Shown here: positions 28,698 through 52,115 of the stretch, piece after piece
Layout of the letters: each line of letters starts with the position of its first letter
How positions within the stretch are numbered: position 1 is the first letter of the stretch
Notes under the pieces: generated by a model
What the model was told of the DNA's origin: nothing
The model's database searches: none
What the model saw: the letters and a program-made list of their open reading frames with translations, nothing else
Translations under genes and position numbers: made by a program
NCBI GenBank assembly: GCA_012295275.1
Contig: CM022670.1
Span: 15,157,862-15,221,861, forward strand
Length of the DNA stretch: 64,000 nucleotides
Direction: 5' to 3'
From: Chrysomallon squamiferum
Lineage: Eukaryota; Mollusca; Gastropoda; Neomphalida; Peltospiridae

Positions 28698-29077
28698 ATA
28701 GCGAAAATTAATTTAAATACAAATTATCATTTCGTATTTTAATCTGAAATTTCTGATCCAGAATCGAACATAAATATTCAGTGTAGTTAATCATGTTATA
28801 ATTCTGTTATTATCTTTATCACTATACAGATTAAATGTTATCAGACCCACACATTAAGTCTACGTTCAGTTTTAGTTTAGGAAATTTATAAAAAAAACAA
28901 AAACAAACTGGTATATTTACAACAAAATGCTGCATGGATTTGCATGTATGATCTTTTGTTTTCAGCTGAAAAGTGCTTTTTATAAACTGTTTCCGAATGA
29001 AGATTTTGTAAATTTGGCGTCAAACTTCCCAAGGTATCTTTTCTCTAAGGATAAAAAATTGATTATTTCGTTACCGT

Positions 29078-29129
<52 letters not shown>

Positions 29130-29139
29130 TAATAATAAT

Positions 29140-29175
<36 letters not shown>

Positions 29176-29183
29176 AATAATAA

Positions 29184-29214
<31 letters not shown>

Positions 29215-29569
29215 ATAGAAATATTAAAATGTAAAATGATAACAGGCATTTGGACAAATTAAAACTGAAACAGTTTATAAAAGCACATTATAGGAATTTA
29301 TAAAATTATATTTTGCTTCTTCATAATATTTTTTTAAAAACTGTATTTTAAAATTTATGTTCACTTAGATGAAATGTGCATGTTGTCTGAAGACAAATAA
29401 AAGTAGTGCTAAACATATAACGTGAATGTTCTGCATTGTTATGTTTTATTTTTATATAGAATCTCTATATTAGTCTCTTAACACCATTTTAAGAAATAGA
29501 AGAAGAAGAAGAAGAAGAAGCGAGAGAGAGATAAAGAAAGCGAGAGAGAGAGAGAGAACGAGAGAGAAC

Positions 29570-29571
<2 letters not shown>

Positions 29572-29658
<87 letters not shown>
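29572..29658. repeat. (GA)n microsatellite
   Basis: Uninterrupted GA run, preceded by AGA and imperfect GA units from 29499. Confidence 0.95.
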
Positions 29659-29661
<3 letters not shown>

Positions 29662-29996
29662 GAAACCAGTAAGTTCCTGTAACCATATATCTTCAGTATA
29701 TTCTAATGTCGTGAATGTTGTTTCTGGTAAATGCAGAATCGACTTAGATTGCAGATTAGAAGATAGGCCTTCAGACAATAAGCTGTACTTGTAAGATTGA
29801 ATCGGTCCGCTACATTTAATCTTGATGAGAAAGTAATTTGGCGACGGAGGTTTGGCACCAGGACTGCTCAGTTTAGCTTTATATTTATACAGAACTCTGC
29901 ACCATCTGAAAAACAACAACAAATAATTAATAATTTAATGCTAACTCTTGCTGATATGCTTGTTTGTATACCATGTGGATAATGACAGTTCTATGT

Positions 29997-30124
<128 letters not shown>

Positions 30125-30888
30125 ATCTGAAATGAATTGGAAAATCTGTATACGATTTTGCTATGTTTCTTTCTAGTATGCGATAATAAACGTAATCTTT
30201 CCTAGGTTTATTCAGAAAGTTCCTCACATACACGAGAATGTTCGTGTTGAAACAGGTACGCGTATACATCTAACTGTTACAAAGAAATGAATCCATTGTT
30301 CCATTGATAGATTGCAGTATTATCAGACAAATAGAAGTATAACTGAAAAACAGTTTTTCTTTAATCAGTGTCTGATGACGGTAATGACCCATTTTACGTT
30401 TCATACAAGTTTCTCATGTTGGGACCTTGTTAAAAAGTCCATGTAATTTTTGAGTATTCACTTATTTTATGCCAAGAAATAAAATAATGACTATTACTGT
30501 AAAAAAGTTATTTATTAATACGAAACTCATATGTTGTTTTTGTTGTTCTTGTTGGTTTTGGTTTTTTTATTTTATTTCTTTGTCCACTGTGACTATGCGA
30601 GAGGATGGCTAAGACAACTAATTTGTGAATTACTCTTATTATTTTTGTTTTCTTTATCAAACTGAAGTAAAACATTTTACGATCCACGTTAATCGTTATG
30701 TGCTATTTGAAAACAATATCACAGCCCATAATGCATTCTGCTGCAATATAAGAAATTAATAAAAATAAAAAAAGCATTCCCACACGCACACATACACACA
30801 CAGAGACACATACACACACACTTTCTCCCGATCTAAATGGAAATCGCTAAAATCAAACCAAACAAACAAAACATAATATTAAGCCTAC

Positions 30889-30946
<58 letters not shown>

Positions 30947-32695
30947 AACAAACATAACAAGAAAAAAAAAAATAACTGGCTAAAACCGGCGGATTATAAT
31001 TGTTTGGGGGCAGTGTTTTACAACTATTACTGTTAACGAAAGGACGTGTAATTTTTGAATATTTTTATAACCGTTATTGTGATCAGTGTTTTTTATCATG
31101 ATGATCATCTTATAAATAACTCGTACAAGGTTGGTATTTACTTATTTTTAAATTTTTAAATTTATATTTATTTTTTTTTTTTTTTTTTATATCTTTGTTG
31201 TTTTTGCTGTTATTACTATTAGAACTATTACTATTTTCATGATCATCATCATCATCATTACAACTACAATTTTTGCTACTACTAGCACCACTATACTAGA
31301 ACTGTTGTTATATTACTTTTTTCCTATTATTATCTTAATGATAAGAATCTGCACGAAATTTAGAGCATGTTTAAGTTACATAATGTTTAAGCTGCATGGA
31401 GCCTGAGTTATATTTAACACCCCCCGAAAAAAAAAAACCCCATTAATAAAGATAACACGAACTGTTAATATTTAGAAGAAACAAAAAATATAATAACAAT
31501 AAAAACCCATACAAAGTAGACAGAAAAAAAAAAAAAAGAAAGAAAGAGAAAACGTTTTATTCATAGTCTCTTTTAAATGGAGAATTTTTAAAAATTTAAT
31601 ACAAACATGCACCACCATTCAAAAATATTATCTTATTATATTATTTAGTCTTAAATGTTTATTTACTTGTTTCTTTTCTTTTTATTTTTTTATTTGAGCA
31701 GTTTAAATTTCTATAAATAAGATTTTATGTAATGAATGCTATATATATTTCACTGAATTTGAAAACACACTGTGTATGATGAAGGCCATTAATTGTTATT
31801 ATTATCATTATTATTATTATTATTATTATTATTGCTGTTATTAGCATTAAAACTGTTATTGTGATTATTATTATTACTGTTATTATTATTATTGTTATTG
31901 TTATTATTATTATTTATTGTTATTATTATACTGTGTTATGCTTCATTACTTTCATTAATCAGTTGTATAATTAATTTTGTTTACAGGTTTCACCGCGGAA
32001 AACATATTGTCTGACTGGATGCCTGGATTACGAAGAAATCGGAATTTGGAAAATCCTTGCCTATCAGTCTGTATGTGTGTCCATGTGTTAGTGTTTGTGT
32101 ATGCGTGTACGTGTATGTGCGTGCGTGTGTTTTTGTATGTTTGTATGTGTTCTCTGTATATGTGTATGTGTGTGTTCTATTATGTTGAACATTTATATGT
32201 GTTTGTATGAAGTTGTGTCGATGCATATTTTTATGTGTATCCGCGTGTGTCTGTACGTGTGTGTGTGTGTGTCTGTGTGTCTGATCTGAGTATGTGTATG
32301 TATGAATATGTGTGTATATTTGTATAACTGTATCCGTTATGTGTATGTATGTGTTCTGCTGTTTATGATTATTTCTAAGTATATGCACGTCTACATATAT
32401 ATTAATGTATGTTCATTCATATATCCAACAGATATTTAACATATGAAGGATATTGTTCACAACTTTAAACTATTTTTTAAGTAGAAAATGTGTAAGCTGC
32501 TTGAAGTCACATATGTATGTATATTATCTGAATATACTGAGATGAATAAAATGTATAGTTGTCCATGCTTTGGTAATCCATTACAGCTGTATAAACACAT
32601 CTTATATTTAATTTGTCTTATTACTATCTTCAGTTAATAAAACTCAGCTAAGAAATGGGCTTACAGAACAAGAATGAAATTATATAATCCGTGTG

Positions 32696-32740
<45 letters not shown>

Positions 32741-32821
32741 TAAGAAACAAATATTTGCCATCATGATCAGGAAGACTTCTATTAAAACACTCTGGTGTAA
32801 AGATCAGTATCTTTGTATTTA

Positions 32822-32864
<43 letters not shown>

Positions 32865-33831
32865 TATATATATATATATAAAATTAATGACGTTTTGGCG
32901 AGATGTCAGACTTTTTTGTTTGTGTATGTCTTACAGCTGCAATGAAATAATTAATATCACGACTTTTGATACACTATCTGTGGATCAAGGTATACAAATT
33001 TATCTATTCATTTTAAATACTCCTGAATACTTAATATCAGTTTTATTGTTATTTGGCGTTTTTTTTTGTATCTAAAAACAAACAAACAAAAAATGTTTTT
33101 GCACATACATACAAATGATGTGATATTTTGAGTTTTCCATATGCAAAAATTACAATGTACGAACGGAAGAAAAGCGACAAAACGTTATTACATTAAGTTT
33201 TGTTCTTTGATTGAATACAAAACCATCTGGGCGTATTTTGTACAGTTTTCTTTTATTAACTTTAAATTCTGGCTTTAACAGTTTTTACAGTTTATCTACA
33301 ATCACCGAATAGTCACTACCGTAAACTGATTTAACATTCTACTTTGTAATCAAATAAAATTAATCACTTTTAAATTAATTAGTTCTTCCTGTCACATTAT
33401 ACATAATACAACTGAAATGATATCGATAATTATTACAGTAACAATGCTAAAATAATCACTTTTTAGTATATGCTGATTACAGTTTTCTAAGCCTGGTAAT
33501 TATGTTACGTATTTCTGACTATGTTCTGTTTAGGATATATAGTGTTAATCACAATGTTCAAAGTGTCGTTAATTCCCAGAACACCGTCAGTATGATACAT
33601 TATAGTATTATTGTATCCTCTGCCAACTATCTGAGGTCGAACATAGACAAATAACTTCTATATTATCTGACAGACAAAGACACTGGTGAATAACACGAGA
33701 ATAACGACCACAGTGATGATCATTATTATCAACAAATATCATTATAGCACAAACTGTTTTCTTTCAAGTAACAACACCCTCGTCAACAATAATCACAGTA
33801 ACTAGATAGATAGGTAGATACAATATAGTCA

Positions 33832-33868
<37 letters not shown>

Positions 33869-33916
33869 TCACACACAATTAGTATTTTTTGTAGCGGTGT
33901 TCTATAAATGACCACC

Positions 33917-34228
<312 letters not shown>

Positions 34229-34971
34229 CTATTCATTTATAGTGCACCTCTACAAAAAACACTGTTAATAAAATAACACTGAGATGCTAGAAAGACAGGC
34301 AGACATACAGACGCAGGGAGTGAGGGAGAGTAAGGTAGAATGAAATATAATTGTAAAAATACGTAATAACACAGAGAAAGTGAAAAAGATATAGATAGAT
34401 AGTCAGATAGACAAGAAATATAAGAATGAAGAGAAGAGAGAAAGAGAAAGAAAGATGGTAGGAGAGAAAGAGTGATAAAAAAAGACTGTGCTTATTTATA
34501 GAGCGCCTGTATTATAAAGCTGTATGATCTGACGTTTGGCTTTACAATGATGATATGACGGAAGGAAACCCACTCCTCTTATTGACTAATGTTTTCAATA
34601 TATTTTCACTTTTGCTAGACAAATAGTAGGATATAACACGAAATGGAAAATCTAACGTACTGAGAACCTACCCTGCTCCAGACGCATGTTTTATTGGAGA
34701 AATGCTGGCCAGTTTTAAACACTGTTCGTATTTAGCGATATACGAACCAAGTTCAGAAAAAACCTGGAAACGAACACAACTACTGTCAGACGAACAACTG
34801 TACAGCCAATGTCATTTAAATGTTCTGAATATTTTTACAAAGAAATTTTGAAAAATAGCTGACTTCTTTAATTTGAGACCTGTTGAATGAAATTAACATA
34901 GCAGATTTACAACTACACAAAGATATTGACGAAAAAATAATAACTATCTTTATTAGAGAAAATTATTATTA

Positions 34972-35008
<37 letters not shown>

Positions 35009-35668
35009 TTTTCGCAAATTGTCGATCATGGAGAAAATAAAGATAATTCTTATTTCTACTTGCTTGTCCTGTCTTTAGATTCTGATTTCAGTATTAAATA
35101 CAGTAGTATAATCAGATTTGTCAAGCACTGACTAAAGCCTAACAGCTCAGATAAAACAAATTTTTAATTAATATTAATTAATTAATTTACTTATTTGTTG
35201 TTGTTGTTTTGTTACATGTGAAATCCTAATAAGTTTTGTTGAGAGCCTAATTTTAAGCTTTTTTTTTATATATCGAAAGTAGAAGTCTTATTAATTATTG
35301 TCCTAACAGTGAAGACCCACAGAGTAAATGTGACACATAATCAAACACAAATCTAAATACAGCCCCTAAATGTGTTAATCTTCAACGTAAATGTCCGATA
35401 GCTAGAAACAACCGGAACTACTTCTACGTGACGGTGAAGTTCAAACAGCGGAATTATTTCCGGTTCAATTCGCCGAGTTAACGGCAACAGTTCCACAAAA
35501 ATCATGTGATTGAAAATTCTCACGGTTTGCTCAAAGTCCATTATCACTTCGGAATACGAGAAAGACGCAAGTATGAGAGTGTGAACGATTAATCACACAA
35601 AGTGAATTTGATTTACAGCCAAAAAATAACTTAAAAGTTCACTTCGTGTCACAAATTAATGGAAAGTC

Positions 35669-35749
35669 ATGGCTGCAGACAAGACGTTTGACCCAGTTAT
35701 TGATTTAGTCACCGAGCTAATTATAGCAGAGGTTAATTCTTCTTTCGTC
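35669..35749 (+). CDS. Possible first coding exon of a small + strand gene
   Basis: An ATG in good context (GTCATGG) opens MAADKTFDPVIDLVTELIIA, seven more codons follow, and a strong-looking donor GTC|GTAAGC closes it in phase 0. The 5' neighbourhood (35350-35660) is richer in GC and has ETS-like TTCCGG sites, as a promoter might. I do not recognise the protein, and no following exon in matching phase was found. Confidence 0.3.
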
Positions 35750-35839
35750 GTAAGCATCATCATCATCGTTCTTCATTTTATTCTTTTCTTTTTCTTTAAG
35801 TCCTGTGTCTGTTTGTGTGTCTGTGGTATTCACTCAAGT

Positions 35840-35923
35840 TCTTGTTATTTCAGTGTCTTATCAGTTTATATTTGCTTTGTTATCTACTTATTATTGGACG
35901 TTTTAATAATAATAATAATAATA

Positions 35924-35988
<65 letters not shown>

Positions 35989-36110
35989 AATAATTATTAT
36001 TATAATGCGAATACGAAGAAGAAGGAAAACAACGATAAAAATATTCCTACATCATTTCTTGGTAAATTTAAAATAAATAATTTGAAGGAAACAGATTATT
36101 TTAGTTTGCA
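35840..36110 (+). repeat. Dispersed repeat with internal (AAT)(GAT) microsatellite, copy A
   Basis: Left flank ATTTCAGTGTCTTATCAGTT...TTATTGGACGTTTTAATAAT, an AAT run (35909-35924), a GAT run (35925-35987) and right flank ending CCTACATCATTTCTTGGTAAA. The same flanks and internal order occur on the minus strand at 43545-43845, so this is a dispersed element carrying its own microsatellite. Confidence 0.75.
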
Positions 36111-36363
36111 ATTCTTCACGGAACCCAGCAACGTCAACGTGATTGACACAACGATGTTGAAATGAACATTTTAGTGCCAGCCCTTCACGAGAAATCAATG
36201 GGAGAGAGAGATGCGGCCGACAGTCACCATTTTGACGTATTAAATGCAGCACTGCTGACATGAGGCATTTATCATACTCTGTTCTCATTCAAACAAACAC
36301 AGTGACCTTTTGAAATTCAGATTTATTTCCATCCGTCTGAATAGTAAAATAAACACCTATTTA

Positions 36364-36419
<56 letters not shown>

Positions 36420-36485
36420 GAAGAAGAACAAGAAGAAGAAGAAGAAGAAGAAGAAGAAGAAGAAGAAGAAGAAGAAGAAGAAGAT
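36364..36485. repeat. (AAT)n(AAG)n microsatellite
   Basis: About 18 AAT units followed by about 20 AAG units. The poly-Asn/poly-Lys frame is an artefact. Confidence 0.92.
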
Positions 36486-37097
36486 GAATAACACTAAGAA
36501 CAACAACAACAATGACGATGAGACGCCAACAACAACAACAGCAAAAAGGAAATCCACAAAACGAACAGTATTTTTGCGAAGAGCTGTTAAAAGATAAAAA
36601 AATACGATAGGTAAAGTTAGATACGCGTTTGTCGCTTAAACGTGGACATGTAGGCAGGGTGGAATTTAGACCTGTTGTGGCCGTAAACTACACAAAACAC
36701 TAACCGTCCTGTTTGACAACAGTTAACCGAGATTAGTTCTGTGAAATAACTGATATGACATTAACAGAACTACTCTCTTTGATCAATAGATTTTGTTACT
36801 TTATGCTTAAACCCCGGCCCAGGCGGAATTTTAGTGTCCTTGGCAAGAAGCAACGAGGTAAAATTAACCCCCGTTATCTTCTGCAACGGCATTTCAGATT
36901 TTGATTAAAATTCTGAAGCAATATGGATTAAATGCAACATTGGGTTCATTCCGGGAAAAAGGCCTTCAAATTTAAGCTGCCTGCCGTGTATGTGATGTTA
37001 TTTTCATTCAGATGAAGTATTTTCTGTTTATTTTATACATATTCCTAAAACGGATCAAGCTAGATTACAGTTATACATAATTTATCATTTTTATTTG

Positions 37098-37171
37098 TCC
37101 AGTAATAACAAATATTTTGTCTTCACTGATGGACAGGATAAAACAGAAAGAAGAGGAACGATCGCTTGTTA
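37098..37171 (+). CDS. Possible internal exon, unknown protein
   Basis: Acceptor TTATTTGTCCAG and donor AAGT|GTAAGT bracket a 74-base segment. In one frame (phase 1 at both ends) it reads ITNILSSLMDRIKQKEEERS plus LVK, a charged helical segment. It may belong with 35669-35749 or 38950-39332, but the phases do not join directly with either. Weak. Confidence 0.25.
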
Positions 37172-37782
37172 AGTGTAAGTAATTATTAATTAATTAATTT
37201 ATTTTTCTAATGATGAAAGCTGACGGCGAGAAATATTTAAAAACTGTAAATGCTTACCATATTGTTGGTTTTATGGGTACTTTTTTTTGAATCCATGAAG
37301 TAACATTTGTTTACAGGCACAGGATTACATTTCAATGTGAAACAAATCTGTGGGTTTATGGAAGAGGAAACCTGAATATCTGTTTGATATTCTTGTCGTA
37401 TAAAAATAACACAACGTCTGACTAGAATTAACACTAACGTTGCCTTAACCCCCATTTTTTTTTTTCTGTTGTCACAATTTGTTCTTCGCTATTAGGAATT
37501 GTAACACTCTCAAACGTTATTTCGGTGTTATGTAGCAAGGGAGACAACTATAAATGATAAATTTGTTCAAATAAGTGATGAGCACATATAATACATTAAG
37601 GAGGATAACTGTCACGGAGCTCACACCTTTAAACACCTTGTATGTTTTATTAAGGCTCAGTCTATGGTAACAAGGTGCTTTAATGGCCACCTAACAAGGA
37701 ATATAAATGCTAAATTGACAGCAATCTAAATAAATCAATAAGTCTATCTATCCACTAGAGAAATAAAGCCATATTTCTAGCA

Positions 37783-38600
37783 GCAGCAAACGACCACTAC
37801 ACACAACACACGCACATCTACACCGACAGATCCAAAAACCCAGACAACGGGAGAGTAGGATTCGCCTTCATAGCCCAAGATCACACAAACAAATCCATAT
37901 GCATACAATTCGGCCATATCAGAAAACACCTTTCGGTACATACGGCCGAACTGGTCGCCATCATCGGGGCCATGCTGTGGGTGAAACACAACAACAACAA
38001 ACACGCATGATATTCCCGGACAGCCTAAGTTCCGTCACCTCCATACAATCCGGTTATTCCAGCAGACCAGCCATAAAACAAAATACAACATCTACACGAG
38101 GATATACTACACAACAACAAACAACTAATCATCAGTGGCTCCCAGCACATGTTGGCATCATCGGCAGCGAACGTGCCGACCATTACGCCAAAGAGTCACT
38201 CAGCATCAAAGACGAAGACATCTGCACAGACATACACTACGGAAGAAACGAAATTCTGTCCATCGCAGACAAACATTACGACAAACAGTGGCAAAATGAA
38301 TGGAACAACACCAAAAACAAATGACACTTGAACACCAAAACATCCAAAATCACACTGGCCAACAAACTACAGAACAACAATCTCACCAAAGTCAGAATTG
38401 GTTACTAGACCAACTTAAATGGAATCCGCTACAAATATCACAACACGACATCATCCAACTGCAGCTGTGGACTCTCCGAAACCATGAAATACTACTTGTT
38501 TCACTGTCAAAAAAACATTTCGCCCAGGAAAGACAACCACTACGGAACACATTGGAGGAACTAAAAATCGAGTTCGTTTCCAAAACATCCTGGTAAAACA
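37783..38600 (+). mobile_element. Decayed non-LTR retrotransposon (LINE) 3' end: RNase H and zinc knuckle
   Basis: Conceptual translation shows a ribonuclease H domain: IYTDRSK (D-x-S, with Arg where Gly is usual), GRVGFAFIAQDH, HTAELVAIIGAML (catalytic Glu region), MIFPDSLSSV (catalytic Asp) and QWLPAHVGIIGSERADHYAK (His/Gly/Asp region). Downstream is the LINE C-terminal zinc-knuckle-like motif CSCGLSETMKYYLFHC. A frameshift near 38000 and stops near 38322 and 38405 show that it is inactive. Endonuclease and reverse transcriptase are absent, so this is a 5'-truncated remnant, as is typical of LINEs. The clade is not determined. Confidence 0.8.
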
Positions 38601-38949
38601 CGAAAGACAGATAAAACTATATACATTTAAAAAAACACAAACTTTAGTTTTTAGTTTTTGAATTTTTTTTTGACATAAAAACGAAAAACAATTGAATACA
38701 TTTATTGACTTACAGATTGATTGGTTGAACAGCTGATTGATCCATGGATGGATCGGCTGATTGACGGATCGATTTGAATAGGAATTTAAATTAATAATTA
38801 AACAAATAATAAAACAAAAATAAACGTACTTACTTTTAGACCATACTAACCCGGTTATGGAATTTAAGAAATGTACTTAATAAATGTAAATAAGTTAACT
38901 ACGTTCATGTTTTTATTCTTTTTAGTTGCAGGTGTTTATAGCATCTTCT

Positions 38950-39332
38950 AAATTAATAAAAACACCATTGGCAAAAAAAAAAAAAAAAAAAAGTTTGGAA
39001 TTGTTGGACCAGAGGGAAGCATCCAAAAAGAACAAGGAAACATCAAAACCAGAACAAACAAAGAGGCCGCAGCCAACATGGACCCGGCGACGAATACGAG
39101 ACATTCAGCGAGCAAGACAAGTGCCGAAAACAACAACGAGCGGAAAACATCAACGAAACATCGCAACCGATTTGTTACGATCCCATATGCTGGACACTCC
39201 CTTGTGTCCTGTAATCGTAACGAGAACCCATTCTCTTTCCTTACCCAAAACTCTTTTCTGCAACAGGACACGCCCACTGACCTGTCAGAAAGTGTGCCTG
39301 TCGTAGACGTGCTTCACAATAGCTTGCTTTGA
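38950..39332 (+). CDS. Possible 3' terminal coding exon, unknown product
   Basis: A GC-richer block is open in one frame from a poly-A run (38973-38992) to a stop at about 39332. The protein-like end reads KHRNRFVTIPYAGHSLVSC, then a Ser/Thr/Asn-rich tail ending SVPVVDVLHNSLL. An acceptor-like TTCTTTTTAGTTGCAG lies at about 38919-38934, but joining it needs one more or one fewer A in the poly-A tract. A second frame (38926-39306) is also open, and its composition looks like an out-of-frame shadow. No family recognised. Confidence 0.35.
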
Positions 39333-40079
39333 TTAGCACATTAATTTTTTTCAAGGTTCAAGGTTGAAGTAACAATTAAAGTTACGCAATCTGAATTCCA
39401 TCGCTTAAAAATAAAAGGAACGGATCTCTGATTGAAATAACAAATTTGAATTCCGTGATTATAATCATGACTGATAAATATGTTTTAATCTGCGATGAGG
39501 CGAAGGAAAAAGTGTCAATAGACTGAGTTAGCTGCTTTAACGATTATACTGATATATGATACAGTTAATATATGCATCAATATATGTACAGATTATTTGT
39601 CAATAAATGCATTATTACAACTGCACGATGAGCTTGGGACTGGAAGTGACCTGGATTTCTGGTTTTCTGTAACACAGTGTAATACTGCTATTTACGAGCT
39701 TTGTGATTTTAGTCAGTCCCATAAAAAAAAAAAAAAAAAAAAAAAGAAAAAGAAGATAAAACAAATATCAGGGTTTATTTCCTTACTTGTATTCTGCTAC
39801 TTGTTAATGGAAAAAAATTAATTAAGAGGCTATGCTCATAATTATTATTTACTACATTATTTTAGATAAACCTTTTGTGCGCACGTTAATTTATCTTTGT
39901 GTGTTCTTTATAAAACGTGTGTACACGACCAGGTACAGAGCATAAAAGTAAAAATATGTTTGGATATCATCATTCCACGATATATCAGCCAATGGATGAA
40001 ACCTCACCGACCCACAATTCACTAAAAATAATTATCTAGGATTGAATAATCTGATTTTTCCATTTTTATCATGATTAGT

Positions 40080-40400
40080 CAAGCGGTTTCGGAGATACAG
40101 AGCATTCTGAATTTTGGAAATCTCCCCTCCCATATAATAAACGAATTGCTCAATCCTTTGGTTATCTGTCTGCTGATTCCTGGAACATTTTTTAAAATAA
40201 GAATGACTCCTCTCTAGTGTTGTAAAACTACAATATACATATATTTATTAACGTCCTAGTGGTTCTGTCATGCATGACATTTAGATATTTTATTTCCAAA
40301 ATTATCACAGATTTTCTATGACTGGTTAGCATATTAAAATATTCTCATGGGCGATAAATATCACAGATGGTATTCAAAACAATGGACTTTCCTGACGCCA
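40080..40400 (+). repeat. Dispersed repeat, copy A (inverted partner at 56590-56900)
   Basis: Blocks such as ATAATAAACGAATTG, ATCCTTTGGTTATC, ATTTATTAACGTCCTAGTGG, CTATGACTGGTTAGCATATT and ATCACAGATGGTATTCAAAA occur in the same order on the opposite strand at 56590-56900, with roughly 25-30 percent divergence by eye. Confidence 0.75.
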
Positions 40401-40410
40401 GATTAGTCCA

Positions 40411-40436
40411 GAATTCAAATCGAAAATTAAATTAAC

Positions 40437-40488
<52 letters not shown>

Positions 40489-40531
40489 CAGCAAATAGAT
40501 AACAACTGAAAGTTAATTTTCGATTTGAATT
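40411..40531. repeat. Inverted repeat flanking an (AT)n run
   Basis: GAATTCAAATCGAAAATTA (40411-40429) is matched by its reverse complement at 40513-40531, with a 5-base offset beyond that. The loop contains an (AT)n run of about 46 bases. It directly follows the dispersed repeat at 40080-40400 and may be its terminal structure. Confidence 0.85.
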
Positions 40532-42044
40532 CATATATTATTTATCTTGGGCTATACTACCTATGTGGGAAATGTAAATTGTCAGTTAGCTGTTAATGTG
40601 ACAATATCAGATTTCAAGCATACACATCATGTACACACAACCACATTCTAAACAGTGTGAAACAAAATAAACAAATCCACTTACTCAAAAACAACTGAAT
40701 AATAAAATTTAGCCACATACGTAAACAAAATACAAAAACAAGTTTAGACAAAAGACGTATATATGTGAGTGTATTATTATTATTATTATAATTATAATTA
40801 CACATATTGGTATTTCTGTGGATAATACAGACATTCATTTTGACTGGTAAAATTAGTTAACTAGAAAACGTAATATATTTGAAAAACGACATATCGTTAA
40901 GCTTATGAACTCTTCAGCAACATTTTGAAAACTATATAAATATACAATAGAATGGAGCCATGTGTATACTGTTGTTTAATAATCAGTGTCATAATATTAT
41001 CATAAATATATTATGATTACCATAGTATGCTCTGTATACTACTGTTCTATAATTATTCACATTTTTATCACAAATGTATTTATTTTTGTACATTTTAATT
41101 TTTTGGCGTTAGATTTTAAATATTATACATGAAAATGTATTGTTTTGATTTTGTCTATTTTTTTAATTTAATTATATTATGAACAGAGACGAGTCCACAT
41201 TTCTGTTTAAAAATTAAGGTTTTGAAATAGTTATTTTCCTAACTGTGCAATAAAATCAAAACAACAAATTTCATTGCTACATCGCAGTTTATCATATTTG
41301 ATCGTCTAATAATTATTTCTGAAATCGAGTTAGATATATCATGCCCAAATTTTATTACTACATAAAACAAAAACTAAGTCTATGAAAGAAAAAATAATAA
41401 TAAATATGTATATATTAAAATATAATTACACATACACTTAATTTTTATCAATGTCAAAAGTGTTCATCTCATTAAATACTGCATATGAAATACTGAATAT
41501 AAATCTCTTATCAAATATGAAAAAAAATATATATATACATAATTGTTTGTGATTATAATATATTTACACATACACTGAATTTTTGTCAGTGTCAAAACTA
41601 TTCATCTCATTAAATACTGCATATGAAATATTGTATGTAATTTTTTTTATTAAGAATTGATAACAGTTGTGAAATATATATGTGTGTATATAATCATACA
41701 CACACATAGACACACACACACAGACCCCCCCATATATATATATATACAATGTATATATAAATGATGGAATGCTGTATGTAAATACATCTGTTATTAACAA
41801 TTCACAGTACAAGTACTCTCTCTATATATGTTTATATATTTAACTGACTATAAATATAATTATTTTTAAACATACCTATTTATTTTTGTCTTATCTCAAT
41901 GCTCGATTACATGGTATGTATAAGAGTATACCTTTCTATGTGCCAAAATGTTTAGTTGCTTCACACCTTTGAAAAAGTATAACGAAAACTCATGGCACAA
42001 ATGTATAAGACTAATTGTTATGTTATATTTGAAATGACTTGTAA

Positions 42045-51490
<9,446 letters not shown>

Positions 51491-52020
51491 CTAGAAAGGT
51501 CACACCAAAAAATGTGAAATGAAACATAATATGACATTAGATCACAGGCGATGACATGAGATGTCATAACATACCATAACATAAATAACATAGCACAACA
51601 TAATATGTAAGCGATTAAAAGTGCCTAAAATTTAGGTTTTTTCTGGATTTTGGGATATAAGCAGAAAGCTTAAGATTGGGATTCAAGTCTAATCTCGCTT
51701 GCTAAGTAGCACGAGTTATAGAGTGGCCTGGGAAAACTTTCCCTCTTTCCAATCATTCGGAAACACAGAATTGCATTTGTATAGTCTTGTTTTGAAAACT
51801 GAAACTGATTCGTTGACCCTGAAAACAATGATCAGATACTGGAAAATAGCCGTTCATGCAATCGGAAATCAGGCAAAATCATGAAAATTATCACGCATGC
51901 ATCCACTAGAGCTTAGCTTTCAACAAAACCTTAGCCCTAGGCCTAGAAGTACAAGCTGGAGAGGTGCACATTGACTGAAGAAATAACAATAATAATACAG
52001 TCACAGGCCTAGTGCACGAA

Positions 52021-52115
52021 TAAATTCCCCTATAAAGATAAAATATAAGCTTACGTGACGAAGGAGTAGCCAATCGGACATACGTTACAGGAAAGCGATG
52101 ACCGTAACGTGATCT
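52021..52115 (-). promoter_or_regulatory. Candidate promoter of the kinase-like gene
   Basis: Read on the minus strand: an inverted CCAAT box (ATTGGCT, CCAAT at 52070-52074), a CRE/ATF-like CGTCACGTAA (52060-52051), a TATA-like TTATATTTTATC, then GGGGAATTTA. This order and spacing suit a promoter directed towards the gene. The GGGGAATT...ATTGGCT components recur in the copies at 53494-53555 and 55043-55100. Confidence 0.4.

Larger units (their letters stand above)
39333..42044. other. AT-rich intergenic stretch
   Basis: No gene recognised. It contains one copy of a dispersed repeat (40080-40400), the hairpin around an AT run (40411-40531), a local near-duplication of about 110 bases (41431-41520 against 41560-41645, both with CATACACTTAATTTTT/CATACACTGAATTTTT and CTCATTAAATACTGCATATG) and short CA and AT runs. 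Confidence 0.6.

Noticed and set aside
31977-32210. Acceptor-like TTGTTTACAG followed by an open frame into TG repeats
   Set aside because: Two frames are open, no partner exon fits, and most of the frame is TG microsatellite.
36052-36288. Minus-strand 78-codon frame with VNHVDVAGFREEL
   Set aside because: No family match by eye and no splice support; overlaps the edge of a dispersed repeat.
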